The position numbers and the translations under genes are program-made. From assembly GCF_019249655.2 (NCBI RefSeq), contig NZ_CP137557.1:2699001-2763000 (forward strand): a stretch of 64,000 bases of DNA, written 5' to 3'. The notes beneath the pieces were generated by a model. It worked only from the letters and a program-made list of their open reading frames with translations, did not search any database and had not been told where the DNA came from. Within the stretch, counting starts at the first letter, position 1. The number at the start of each line of letters is the position of its first letter. This document shows positions 55,170 through 63,510 of the stretch, piece by piece. Origin of the DNA: Segatella copri (lineage in GTDB: Bacteria > Bacteroidota > Bacteroidia > Bacteroidales > Bacteroidaceae).

Positions 55170-55499
55170 CGATGCTTGTTCTCTCTTACAAAACTATGTT
55201 TCTTAGCACAAAAGACTATGTTTCTCAGCACACAAAATTGCGAGTTAGCTTTATTAACATAAAGCTCTAAAGCAGCCAAAGGAGAATAAGAGAGGTTGGA
55301 ACGTAAACAGTTGGGAATGAGCAGATTTGCACAAAGTTGCCAAATCGACATAAAGCAAGCGAGCGAGGAATATTGAAGTAGTTCAGTTACTAAATCGTGA
55401 GCCACAGTTACCTATGCAAAGCAGGTAACAATGCGGAAAGGCAACTTTGGGCATTAACGGATTTTATTGCGCTGATTCTCAATGTTTTGCGTATCAAGG

Positions 55500-55545
55500 A
55501 ACGCTTACAAAATGATTATATTTGCACACTCAAAATGTAAGCGTT
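55500..55545. promoter_or_regulatory. 10-bp inverted repeat framing the integrase promoter
   Basis: AACGCTTACA (55500-55509) and TGTAAGCGTT (55536-55545) are perfect complements; the -7 box TATATTTG is at 55517-55524 between them and the ATG follows at once. It may be an operator or a recombinase site. Confidence 0.7.
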
Positions 55546-56778
55546 ATGAAAATCGAAAAATTCAAGGTGTTGCTCTACCTGAAAAAGAGCGGAATGGACA
55601 AGAATGGAAAAGCTCCCATCATGGGACGCATCACGGTGAACAGGACTATGGCGCAGTTCTCCTGCAAGTTGTCTTGCACTCCATCGCTTTGGAATTCTCG
55701 TGCCAGCCGATTGGAGGGCAAGAGCAAGGAAGCCGTGGAAACCAACAAGGACATCGGGCAGTTGTTGCTTTCCATCCAAAAGGCTTTCGATGTGCTTGTG
55801 GAAAAGAGAACGGACTTCGAGGCTAAGGATGTCAAGGAGGCCTTGCAGGGCAGCGTCAAGACACAGACCACCCTTCTCTCCTTCGTGGACGAGCATATCA
55901 GTGAACTCAGCACCCATGAGGGCATCGATATGTCGAAGAGCAGTGTCTGGACTTACAGAAAGATTCGCAAGAATCTCGCTGAGTTCATCGGGGAGAAGTA
56001 TAGGTTGACTGATTTGGCTTTCGGACAGCTGACCGAGCCTTTCATCAGTGACTTTCACCATTACCTGCTTGACGAGAAAGGCTTTTCATCAGGAACCATC
56101 ACCATCTATGTGTCGCTCTTCAAGAAGATGTGCCGCATCGCCTTTGAGCGAGGCCTGTGCAAGAACCTGCTGTTCGCCCATTATCGGGTTGGCACTCCAA
56201 GGGTTATGACACCCAAGGCTCTCAGCATGTCTGATTTCATAAAAATCCGTGATGTGGAACTGCCCGAAGACAAGCCGAGACTATCCGTTAGCCGTGACCT
56301 GTTTCTTTTCGCCTGCTATGCAGGAACAGCCTTCATAGACACCGTTTCCATCACGAAAGCCAATGTCAAGGTGTTGGAGGATGGTGACAAATGGCTCATC
56401 TATAACCGCAAGAAGACCGGAACACTTGCCAGGGTGAAACTCCTGCCCGAAGCGTTGGAGTTGATGGCGAAATACGAGGACGAGGCAAGAGATACCCTTT
56501 TTCCATTGCTGAGCACGAATCGTGTTCGTATCGATCTCATCACCATCTGCAAGTTGGCGGAAACGAGCAAGACCTATTCCTACCATTCGGGACGACACTC
56601 GTTCGCCAGCCTCATTACGCTGGAGGCAGGTGTGCCGATGGAGACCATCTGCAAGATGCTCGGTCACAAGGATGTGAAGATGACGCAGCGGTATGCGAGA
56701 GTGACCCAAAAGAAGCTGTTTGAGGACATGGACAAGTTCATCGCTGCAACCGAGAAGGACTTCGTTCTCGCATTATGA
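55546..56778 (+). CDS. Tyrosine recombinase/integrase 1 of the mobile element
   Basis: A 410-residue phage-type integrase with the Bacteroidetes arm-binding and SAM-like core domains. The catalytic residues visible are H347 and R350 (YHSGRHSFAS), H374 (LGHKDV) and Y383 (TQRYARV); the beta-hairpin lysine is probably in NRKKTGT. The first arginine of the usual RHRY set is not at the standard place (CYAGTAFIDTVSI), as in other Bacteroidetes integrases. The ATG at 55546 is chosen because the -7 box overlaps the upstream TTG. Confidence 0.9.
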   Translation: MKIEKFKVLLYLKKSGMDKNGKAPIMGRITVNRTMAQFSCKLSCTPSLWNSRASRLEGKSKEAVETNKDIGQLLLSIQKAFDVLVEKRTDFEAKDVKEALQGSVKTQTTLLSFVDEHISELSTHEGIDMSKSSVWTYRKIRKNLAEFIGEKYRLTDLAFGQLTEPFISDFHHYLLDEKGFSSGTITIYVSLFKKMCRIAFERGLCKNLLFAHYRVGTPRVMTPKALSMSDFIKIRDVELPEDKPRLSVSRDLFLFACYAGTAFIDTVSITKANVKVLEDGDKWLIYNRKKTGTLARVKLLPEALELMAKYEDEARDTLFPLLSTNRVRIDLITICKLAETSKTYSYHSGRHSFASLITLEAGVPMETICKMLGHKDVKMTQRYARVTQKKLFEDMDKFIAATEKDFVLAL

Positions 56779-56841
56779 ACAGGGCTTTCAACTTTTCTTT
56801 TTACAGTTCAACCACATTATTATATTATAAGGACAACAACT

Positions 56842-58038
56842 ATGAGCAGAAGTACATTTTCAATTTTGCCTTACATCAACAGACAGAAGGTGAAGGCAGA
56901 CGGAACAGCCAACATACTTTGCCGCATCACCGTTGACGGCAAAAGCGCAGCCATTTCCACAGGCATATCCTGTACCCCACAGGAGTGGAACGCCAAGAAG
57001 GGAGAGGTACGGAACGCAAGGGACAACGGACGATTGGCAAGTTTCCTTGCTGAGGTCAAGGATAAATACAACTCACTTCTTTCCACCAACGGCATCATCA
57101 CCGTGGAAATGCTGAAGGCAGTGTTGAAGGACAAGGACACGACAGGAAGGTTCTTGCTGAACTTTGGTGATACCATCGTAGAATGGTATCGAACCGCAAA
57201 AGCCAGACAAACCTTTCTGCACAAGCGGACATGGCAGAAGAACCTGAGAGACTTTGTCCATTCGTTGGATAAGGACGACATCGCCTTTGAGGACATAGAC
57301 GAGAATTTCGGGGAGGAATACAAGCTATTCCTGAAACGAGACCAGGGACGTATCGACAGCTACGTGAACCATTGCCTTCTCTGGCTGAACATGTTGATGT
57401 ACAAGGCAGTGGACAGGAGCATTATCCGCTTCAATCCCATAGTCAAGATAGGGTATGAGAAGAAGGCAGCCCCGAAGATGACCCATATCAGCAAGGCAGA
57501 CTTCATCAAGATGCTCTCTACCCCGATGGCTGACGAGCGAACGGAGCTTGCACGCAGATGTTTCATTTTTGCCTCGCTCACCTCCTTATCCTATATAGAT
57601 GTAAAGAAACTGTACCCTCGCCATATCAGTGAGAACTCCGAGGGTAGGAAGTTCATCCGCAAGGAAAGAGAGAAGACAGGCGTGGAGTTCTTCGTGCCAC
57701 TCCATCCGATAGCCGAGAAGATTCTTTCGCTCTACAATACCACGGACGACAGCAAGCCTGTTTTTCCACTGGGTGAGAAGAAAGACATCTATCTTGATGT
57801 GCATACCCTTGGAATGGTGCTTGGCATAAGTAATAAGTTGGGATTCCACGCCAGCCGCCATACATTCGGAGTCTTGATGCTCAACGAGGACATTCCCATC
57901 GGCAGCATAGCCAAGATGATGGGACACGCAGACATTACAAGCACACAGGTCTATGCGCAGGTGACGGAGCAGAAGATTTCAAATGACATGGATAAGCTTA
58001 TTGCCAAGCGAGAAAGGAACAAAAATCCAATGGCATAG
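56842..58038 (+). CDS. Tyrosine recombinase/integrase 2 of the mobile element
   Basis: A 398-residue integrase related to but distinct from the first. Catalytic residues are H336 and R339 (FHASRHTFGV), H362 (MMGHADIT) and Y371 (TQVYAQV). The first-arginine region reads SLTSLSYIDVKKL. It lies 63 bp after integrase 1; paired integrases are common at one end of Bacteroides mobilizable elements. One may handle attachment sites while the other controls excision, but this is not known. Confidence 0.9.
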   Translation: MSRSTFSILPYINRQKVKADGTANILCRITVDGKSAAISTGISCTPQEWNAKKGEVRNARDNGRLASFLAEVKDKYNSLLSTNGIITVEMLKAVLKDKDTTGRFLLNFGDTIVEWYRTAKARQTFLHKRTWQKNLRDFVHSLDKDDIAFEDIDENFGEEYKLFLKRDQGRIDSYVNHCLLWLNMLMYKAVDRSIIRFNPIVKIGYEKKAAPKMTHISKADFIKMLSTPMADERTELARRCFIFASLTSLSYIDVKKLYPRHISENSEGRKFIRKEREKTGVEFFVPLHPIAEKILSLYNTTDDSKPVFPLGEKKDIYLDVHTLGMVLGISNKLGFHASRHTFGVLMLNEDIPIGSIAKMMGHADITSTQVYAQVTEQKISNDMDKLIAKRERNKNPMA

Positions 58039-58061
58039 ACCTGCCATAAAGCAACGTTCCT

Positions 58062-58080
58062 TGGAGGCTTTGCGCCTCCA
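58062..58080 (+). terminator. Hairpin after integrase 2
   Basis: TGGAGGC and GCCTCCA pair around TTTGC. No T-run follows, so termination is uncertain. Confidence 0.45.
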
Positions 58081-58188
58081 GCCACTTGGGCGAACCTCCG
58101 CAGTGTGTTTTAGCATGGTATTAGATTTATACAGGTAACACAAATGATACCCGGCAAACACGAACAACTCGGTATAGCCAATAAAACG

Positions 58189-58237
58189 AGGCGACAACCT
58201 ATAACAGCCACACTCGGTAAGTTATACGTTGTCGCCT
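58189..58237. terminator. Convergent hairpin between integrase 2 and HTH gene
   Basis: AGGCGACAAC pairs with GTTGTCGCCT, inner ATAAC pairs with GTTAT. It lies 34 bp from the HTH stop. Confidence 0.6.
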
Positions 58238-58270
58238 TGTTCATTTCACACACTCATCAAGGACATTCTC

Positions 58271-58579
58271 CTACACACCTTTCATTCTGTACGCCTCACG
58301 ATAGTTAGCCATCAGAATCTTCTGAATGTCGGACTCGCGGTAGAGTATCTTTCCGCCAAGCTGGATATACGGGATGACACCGTTGTTTCGGTAGTCCTGC
58401 AGGGTTCTTCGGCTCAGTTGCAGCCTGGCGCAAAGCTCCTTGTCCGTCATGAAGCGCTCACCGTCAAGCATGGGGCGGTAGTTCATCACGGCACGTTCAA
58501 AATTGTCAACCATTCGGTTGAGGTGGTTCACGATGTGGTTCATCCACTCGCTGTTTTTTGTCATTACTTCATTGCTCAT
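58271..58579 (-). CDS. Small HTH protein, excisionase-like (1)
   Basis: A 102-residue protein with a MerR/Xis-type winged helix (HTH_17 form): MTDKELCARLQLSRRTLQDYRNNGVIPYIQ then LGGKILYRESDIQKIL in the wing. The N-terminal 40 residues are helical. Such proteins act as recombination directionality factors or regulators in Bacteroidetes mobile elements. It is on the opposite strand to the integrases. Confidence 0.82.
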   Translation of the reverse strand: MSNEVMTKNSEWMNHIVNHLNRMVDNFERAVMNYRPMLDGERFMTDKELCARLQLSRRTLQDYRNNGVIPYIQLGGKILYRESDIQKILMANYREAYRMKGV

Positions 58580-58661
58580 AGTTGTCTCGTTTTATTGTTG
58601 ATACTTACGTTACTCGGTTTACTTGCTGCTTTGGATTAAGTGGCTGTTGTATATTGACAGC

Positions 58662-58973
58662 CTAACCTGTGCGCTTGCGAAAGCGCATGTCCTTTTTCTT
58701 GTCCTCCACTACCGCTACGATAGCCATCACGTCCTCCGGCTTGTAGTAGGTCTTGTGGCTGATTTGCGTATAAGCCAAAGTTCCGTTGTCCCGAAGCGTC
58801 TGCACTGTCCGTGGGCAGATGTTGAGCGTCTGACACACGTCCTGCGTGTCGAGCCACTTGTTCATGGTCTTGTCCTCACTGCGCTCACGGATTCTGTCCA
58901 TGCGCTTCACGAAGTTCTCCAACTGGGCATCAAGATAGTTGAATGCCTCTTCCTCGAATACGATGAATCCCAT
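58662..58973 (-). CDS. Small HTH protein, excisionase-like (2)
   Basis: A 103-residue protein of the same plan as its neighbour: LDTQDVCQTLNICPRTVQTLRDNGTLAYTQ and ISHKTYYKPEDVMAIV. The N-terminal half is a helical MGFIVFEEEAFNYLDAQLE segment. It lies 82 bp upstream of the other HTH gene on the same strand. Confidence 0.82.
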   Translation of the reverse strand: MGFIVFEEEAFNYLDAQLENFVKRMDRIRERSEDKTMNKWLDTQDVCQTLNICPRTVQTLRDNGTLAYTQISHKTYYKPEDVMAIVAVVEDKKKDMRFRKRTG

Positions 58974-59051
58974 ACTTTTCTTTTTTCTAAGTTAATACTA
59001 TGTTTATGTCGCAAAGCTCCACGCATATGCAGTGCTCCACGTTTGTGAGTG

Positions 59052-59059
59052 CAAAGATA
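59052..59059 (-). promoter_or_regulatory. -7 promoter box for the HTH pair
   Basis: CAAAGATA is TATCTTTG on the minus strand, 79 bp before the HTH ATG. The rest of 58974-59369 has short inverted repeats (CCGACAATCGG) but no supported gene. Confidence 0.55.
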
Positions 59060-59369
59060 AGGCACGGCAATCTAAAAACAAGCGTTTTCAATTTCTGTGG
59101 CAGTATGTTGCCAGGGTTTGCCGACTTCAACGCCAAAAACAACAAGAAAAACTTGCACGACTGCAACGAATACATGAACAATGATGAGTTGAGAAATACG
59201 TTGAAGTTCTCACAACTATCTCGGTATGCAAATAAGCAAGCCACAACTAAATTGCCACGTTACACCCAATCAGTTGCATGGCTGCACTCAGTACACTTAC
59301 TTTGCACCCGACAATCGGTCAATGGTGCAAACCGTGACCACTATACTAACAAATAAAACAGCATAAGCT

Positions 59370-59849
59370 ATGGCAAGAACAAAAGAAACGAAAATGTCTC
59401 CTGAACAGCAGGAGAAAATGACACAGGAGGTGGTGGCTTCGCTTCAATCATCCACTTATGGTAAAGACTATGCCCAAGAACATAGCTCTTTCTTTGAAGA
59501 GGTGGAGAACTCCGATTTAGAAGTTGTGACAGAGAATGTGGCTGCAACAACCTCCTGTATGGAGGACGAGCTAACAAACGAGGCTCAATCGCCACCGAAT
59601 CCGCAGAAGCGCATCAGTGGCAAGCAGCGCAAGGCGACATTGGAGGAGTATCAGCAGACCTTCCTCCAGGTTCCAAGGATTGACGACCGCAAGCCAGTCT
59701 TCGTCAGTTCCGATGTACGAGACCGTCTTGATCGTGTCGTCCGCATCCTCGGAGGGAGACGCATGAGCGTATCGGGCATCATCGAGAACATCGTGCGCCA
59801 CCACCTAAGCCTTTATGAAGAGGACTTCGAGGCTTGGCGCAAATTGTGA
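59370..59849 (+). CDS. DUF3408-type mobile-element protein
   Basis: A 159-residue protein with a disordered, glutamate-rich N-terminal half and a basic C-terminal DUF3408 domain: VPRIDDRKPVFVSSDVRDRLDRVV and VSGIIENIVRHHLSLYEEDFEAW, which looks like a ribbon-helix-helix fold. Members occur almost only in Bacteroidetes conjugative or mobilizable elements, next to mobilization genes, as here. Confidence 0.82.
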   Translation: MARTKETKMSPEQQEKMTQEVVASLQSSTYGKDYAQEHSSFFEEVENSDLEVVTENVAATTSCMEDELTNEAQSPPNPQKRISGKQRKATLEEYQQTFLQVPRIDDRKPVFVSSDVRDRLDRVVRILGGRRMSVSGIIENIVRHHLSLYEEDFEAWRKL

Positions 59850-59859
59850 GAATTAAGGT

Positions 59860-59999
59860 CTGCGACCTTGGACGTGGATAGCTGAAAGGCTGTAGTTCCA
59901 ACTAACGTGTTATGAGAGGGAGCGAGGTTATGTTTTGGGAACCCCAAAACGCCTCGCTCCACCATGAGGGCGGAGGAATTTTGCTCCCGGCGGTCGCAG
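59860..59999. other. Candidate origin of transfer (oriT) region
   Basis: A nested inverted repeat: GGAGCGAGG (59919-59927) with CCTCGCTCC (59952-59960) and, inside, GTTTTGGG (59932-59939) with CCCAAAAC (59943-59950). An outer pair CTGCGACC (59860-59867) and GGTCGCAG (59992-59999) frames it. It lies directly upstream of the MobC-relaxase genes, the normal place for oriT. Confidence 0.6.
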
Positions 60000-60033
60000 A
60001 AAGTGAGTGTACCAACTGTAAACAGTATATCGA

Positions 60034-60447
60034 ATGACAAACATACAGGAACAGAATAGGAAAAAGGGCGGAAGACCGCCTACAGGCAGGGTTCGCAAGC
60101 TGTCGAAGTCTGTCACGGTGAAGTTCTCGAAGCCAAGCTACGAGGCTTTGAGACTGAGGGCGAGGAAAGCCAACCGCAAGTTGGCGGAGTACATCCGTGA
60201 GTCCACCTTGAACGGCGAGGTGGTCAGCGGACACAACACAGATACGGTTGCCATTGCCAAGAACCTCATCGGTATGGCGAACAACCTCAACCAACTTACC
60301 AAGCTGTCGCATCAGAGAGGTTTCCACGAAACCCATGTGTATGTGGTGGACTTGTTGAGAAGATTGAAAGCCATCCTTGGCGAGTATCGCCAAGTAAGTT
60401 ATAAACCGAAGCCAAGCAGTATGGGCAGAAAGGAGGATGCCACATGA
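60034..60447 (+). CDS. MobC-like relaxosome accessory protein
   Basis: A 137-residue basic protein. KSVTVKFSKPSYEALRLRARKANRKLAEYIRESTL in pieces is the ribbon-helix-helix DNA-binding part, and NLIGMANNLNQLTKLSHQRG is the conserved MobC C-terminal motif. It would bind oriT and help the relaxase nick. Its stop overlaps the relaxase ATG by 4 bp. Confidence 0.85.
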   Translation: MTNIQEQNRKKGGRPPTGRVRKLSKSVTVKFSKPSYEALRLRARKANRKLAEYIRESTLNGEVVSGHNTDTVAIAKNLIGMANNLNQLTKLSHQRGFHETHVYVVDLLRRLKAILGEYRQVSYKPKPSSMGRKEDAT

Positions 60448-61394
60448 TAGGCAAGCTAAAGAAGGGCAGCTCATTTGCTGGTTGCATCCGCTATGTTACA
60501 GGCAAGGACGAGGCGAAAATCATCGTCTCGGATGGCGTGTTGCTCGGTACGAATGCCGAGATGACGCAAAGTTTCGAGCTACAAAGGCAACTAAATCCAA
60601 GGATTAAGAAGCCTGTTGGGCACATAGCTTTGAGCTTCAAGCCAGAGGACAAGCCACGTTTGACGGATGAATTCATGGCTAAGATAGCCCTTGAATACAT
60701 GCAGATGATGGGGATAAAAGATACTCAATTCATCATCGTAAGGCATCACAACACGGACAATCCACATTGCCATATAGTATATAACCGCATCAATAACGAG
60801 GGCAAACTCATATCAGACAGGAATGATTACAGACGTAATGAGCAAGTTACCAAGGCTCTAAAATCCAAGTATGGACTTAGTTACGGAACGGACAAGAGCA
60901 AGACTAACACTCGCAAATTGCGCAATGCGGAGCGTGCCAAATACGAGATTCACAATGCAGTTAAAGGTGCCTTGAATAACTCAGATAGTTGGCAGAAGTT
61001 CAAGAGCGAGCTTGCAAAACGAGGTATTCATTTAGAGTTTGTCTATAAGGATAAGGAGCAAACCAAGGTGCAAGGCATCCGTTTCTGCAAGGATGGATAT
61101 AGCTTCAAGGGTACGCAGATTAGCCGAGACTATAGCTTTGGCAAACTAAATGCGAGATTAGAGGGAACGGAGAACCTTTTATCAGCAAGAGCCAAATCTG
61201 CTCAGCAATACGAGCAAGGCAATCACAAGAACAACCAGGAACCATCCATATCGGAGAGCAGTCAAAACCCTTGGGACGGCATTTCTTCCATTGGACTTTT
61301 TGCTTCTGCCAACGCTCAGACCTTTGAGTCTTTCCCAGAGGACGAATCAGCCAAGAAGAAAAAGAAGAAACGCAGAAGAGGCTTTAGCCTTTGA
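60444..61394 (+). CDS. MobA/VirD2-type relaxase
   Basis: A 316-residue relaxase. The metal site is H101-H102...D105...H108-C-H110 (HHNTDNPHCHIV), and the N-terminal region MIGKLKKGSSFAGCIRYVTGKDEA with Y17-type tyrosine belongs to the nicking motif. The C-terminal end is strongly basic (KKKKKKRRRGFSL). It nicks oriT and leads the strand into a helper conjugation system, none of which is visible here. This supports a mobilizable rather than self-transmissible element. Confidence 0.92.
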   Translation: MIGKLKKGSSFAGCIRYVTGKDEAKIIVSDGVLLGTNAEMTQSFELQRQLNPRIKKPVGHIALSFKPEDKPRLTDEFMAKIALEYMQMMGIKDTQFIIVRHHNTDNPHCHIVYNRINNEGKLISDRNDYRRNEQVTKALKSKYGLSYGTDKSKTNTRKLRNAERAKYEIHNAVKGALNNSDSWQKFKSELAKRGIHLEFVYKDKEQTKVQGIRFCKDGYSFKGTQISRDYSFGKLNARLEGTENLLSARAKSAQQYEQGNHKNNQEPSISESSQNPWDGISSIGLFASANAQTFESFPEDESAKKKKKKRRRGFSL

Positions 61395-61425
61395 TGCAAG
61401 TTACAAACCAAACAACATCAGAAAT

Positions 61426-62148
61426 ATGAAAGAAGAATTATTGGAAGCCATCTACGGCACAGTTGAGAGATTGGAGCAGAAAGTCGATGAACTTTCTGCT
61501 TCCACAAAGAACGCAGGAGCGGAAACCGTTCCTGCAAATAATGACATAACCAAGTTGGATAAGTCAATCAATGCGATGTTTATCAAAGAAGAGGAAGTCA
61601 GAGGTAAAATATCCAAATTAAGAGATGCCATTATCGTTTTTGCTGACCTTATTAAGGTTGAACTTGGCAAAAATGAGCAGCGAAGCAAGTTCTTGGTTGA
61701 TGAAGTCAAGCAGATGAGACAAGGGAATGATGTTTCCTCGAAGGCATTGCAAGACAAACTTGAAGTGATGAACAATTCACCTCAGAAGAAACTTGTCACC
61801 CATCGCTTCGAGCCTACATCAAAGTATGTTCTTCTTTTCATTGGCGGCTTGGCTCTATCTCTTGTCCTCTCCATTTGGGGCAATCTCACCCAATGGCGAG
61901 AGCATCAAGATTGGGAGGAGGCAGACTTGAAATATAGGGCATTGAAAATGGTTCTTCCATCTGATGAGCCGAATATTCGCTACATCGAAAAGCATTTCAA
62001 TGTGCAACGAGATGAAGATGTGATATACAAGCTCAGAACCAGAGTTGATGTTTATGAAGATTCTGTCTATCAACACCATAAAATGGTTGAGGTAGCATCA
62101 TATAAAGATAGTGTAGCAAGAAACTTATTAATGAATCAAATAGAATAA
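61426..62148 (+). CDS. Membrane coiled-coil protein downstream of the relaxase
   Basis: A 240-residue protein starting MKEELLEAIYGTVERLEQKVDEL, a coiled coil to about 125, then a single membrane helix YVLLFIGGLALSLVLSIWG (about 133-151) and a helical charged tail. No family is recognised; similar-looking proteins accompany mob genes in Bacteroidetes elements. I chose the ATG at 61426; a longer frame would overlap the relaxase gene by about 100 bp. Confidence 0.7.
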   Translation: MKEELLEAIYGTVERLEQKVDELSASTKNAGAETVPANNDITKLDKSINAMFIKEEEVRGKISKLRDAIIVFADLIKVELGKNEQRSKFLVDEVKQMRQGNDVSSKALQDKLEVMNNSPQKKLVTHRFEPTSKYVLLFIGGLALSLVLSIWGNLTQWREHQDWEEADLKYRALKMVLPSDEPNIRYIEKHFNVQRDEDVIYKLRTRVDVYEDSVYQHHKMVEVASYKDSVARNLLMNQIE

Positions 62149-62283
62149 AGATGCAAGTAAACCGTAAAAAAAAGTAAGTGAAAATGCTATTTTAGCGTTA
62201 TTATGCAAAGTGTAATCACGTACAACATAGTTTAATGTAGTTTAAATATTCTCTGAAAATTACTTTGTTTCAAAAAGTCTTCA

Positions 62284-62291
62284 TATCTTTG
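62284..62291 (+). promoter_or_regulatory. -7 promoter box for the peptide cargo
   Basis: TATCTTTG with a TTTG at 62264-62267, a spacer of 16 bp, shorter than usual. It should drive the 22-residue small frame and the Gly-Gly peptide. Confidence 0.5.
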
Positions 62292-62306
62292 CACTCGGAA
62301 TACAAA

Positions 62307-62375
62307 ATGAGGCAAATAATTGCAGTTTGCTTTTGTTTTGGTGCAATTGTTCCAATAACCTTTACACAAGGTTGA
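62307..62375 (+). CDS. Possible 22-residue hydrophobic peptide
   Basis: ATG at 62307 begins MRQIIAVCFCFGAIVPITF and ends in TQG before TGA. It lies 16 bp after the -7 box and 90 bp before the Gly-Gly peptide gene. It looks like a short signal-like peptide or leader frame; translation is unproven. Confidence 0.3.
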   Translation: MRQIIAVCFCFGAIVPITFTQG

Positions 62376-62464
62376 TACAGCCCCGTCTGTTTAAAAGGCG
62401 TAACTTCTAAGACACGTAGAATCCTAGGCAATTAACTGATGGTTTAATTTTAAAACTAAAGATT

Positions 62465-62653
62465 ATGATTGTAAGTTTTAAAAATGGAGAAAGAGTGTTC
62501 ACAATGGAAAACGCAGATTTGCGTTCCATTTGTGGTGGTACTGCGGTAGCAACACAAAGTTTCCCTTGTACAGTTCATGAAAGTGATGGTTCTGTACACA
62601 CGAAAGTGGTTTCTAGTGTTGAGGAATGTTTAGAATATGGTGGACTTAAGTAA
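62465..62653 (+). CDS. Candidate Gly-Gly leader peptide precursor with two core cysteines
   Basis: A 62-residue precursor. The leader (1-25) ends MENADLRSICGG, a double-glycine processing motif of the kind cut by C39 peptidases and used by bacteriocin and RiPP precursors. The 37-residue core starts TAVATQSFPC, has cysteines at core positions 10 and 30 and ends EYGGLK. A start at Met14 would give a 12-residue leader. A strong terminator follows. It lies in the A+T-rich cargo of the mobile element, upstream of a C39-like/VKOR-like gene. Bacteriocin, pheromone or other secreted peptide are all open. Confidence 0.65.
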   Translation: MIVSFKNGERVFTMENADLRSICGGTAVATQSFPCTVHESDGSVHTKVVSSVEECLEYGGLK

Positions 62654-62665
62654 TTAAGTAATGTT

Positions 62666-62695
62666 GAAAGTTCTGAGTTTCGACTCAGAACTTTC
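62666..62695 (+). terminator. Terminator after the peptide gene
   Basis: GAAAGTTCTGAG pairs perfectly with CTCAGAACTTTC around TTTCGA and is followed by TTCTTAATTTTT. Downstream genes probably depend on read-through. Confidence 0.85.
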
Positions 62696-62719
62696 TTCTT
62701 AATTTTTAAATTTCTTAAT

Positions 62720-63484
62720 ATGCTTAGACTTATTTTTATATTTTTGCTTATATTGGCTCATTCTGTTTCGTATGGGAAAAAGTATACATTGTCAGAAACC
62801 CCTAATGGGTTATGTCTAAAGCAATGGTTAGGAAAGGATTCTGTCATAGATTTCAACAGCCATAAAGAACTAAAGAAAGTTAAGATTATAGGTGAGATGG
62901 CTTTTGAAAAGAACAATCATATAAAAAAAGTTATATTGCCAGCACAATTAAAAATTATAGAGAAGAGGGCTTTTAACACTTGTGAAAAGTTAGAACAGGT
63001 AAAGATTCCCCCGTCTGTAACATATATTGGTAATAGTGCATTTAATATGGACAGAAATTTACTTTTAGCTTCCTTACCAGATAGTTTAACAGAAATAGGA
63101 GAGTGGGCTTTTTGGGATTGCAATAAAGTCTCTATATCTACCATACCGCAATCTGTCATAAAGATTGGAAGACAAGCATTTACTTGCTGTGAAGGTATCA
63201 CAACTCTGATTTTCAAAAATAATATGGAAGTCATTAATGATAGATGTTTTTCTGGTTGCAAAAACATAGAAAGAATAGTGTTTCCAAAAAATCTCAAGGT
63301 CATCGAGCATTTTGCATTTGCTCGTTGTATAAAACTAAAATGTGTGGATTTTCCCAAAAGTCTTGAAAAAATCAGTCATCAAGCATTTGCCAATTGTTGG
63401 GATTTAGAAATAGTGAATTTTTCATCAGCTCCCAATGTTGATTCGACGGCATTCGACAACTGTAAGTATCACTTTGGTAAATAG
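62720..63484 (+). CDS. Secreted BspA-type leucine-rich-repeat protein
   Basis: A 254-residue protein with a signal peptide (MLRLIFIFLLILAHSVSYG) and about eight LRR_5 (Treponema/BspA-type) repeats of about 23 residues, for example LKIIEKRAFNTCEKLEQVKI and LKVIEHFAFARCIKLKCVDF. Such proteins sit on the cell surface or in the periplasm and bind proteins. No outer-membrane sorting tail is present. The gene is markedly A+T-rich compared with the backbone, and lies 25 bp after the peptide terminator. Confidence 0.82.
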   Translation: MLRLIFIFLLILAHSVSYGKKYTLSETPNGLCLKQWLGKDSVIDFNSHKELKKVKIIGEMAFEKNNHIKKVILPAQLKIIEKRAFNTCEKLEQVKIPPSVTYIGNSAFNMDRNLLLASLPDSLTEIGEWAFWDCNKVSISTIPQSVIKIGRQAFTCCEGITTLIFKNNMEVINDRCFSGCKNIERIVFPKNLKVIEHFAFARCIKLKCVDFPKSLEKISHQAFANCWDLEIVNFSSAPNVDSTAFDNCKYHFGK

Positions 63485-63510
63485 CAATAAACATTTAAAT
63501 ACAGAAAATC

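Noticed and set aside
55082..55405. 107-codon minus-strand frame left of the integrase
   Set aside because: It runs through the GTTATT repeats and A+T-rich simple sequence, has no domain and an odd Cys/Leu-rich composition; treated as repeat-derived.
59000..59356. 118-codon plus-strand frame between the HTH pair and DUF3408
   Set aside because: No domain or promoter of its own, and it covers the promoter of the HTH genes.
61291..61425. N-terminal extension of the coiled-coil protein
   Set aside because: It would overlap the relaxase 3' end by about 100 bp in another frame; the ATG at 61426 gives a sensible start.
62917..63357. 146-codon minus-strand frame opposite the LRR gene
   Set aside because: The plus strand encodes clear LRR repeats with a signal peptide.
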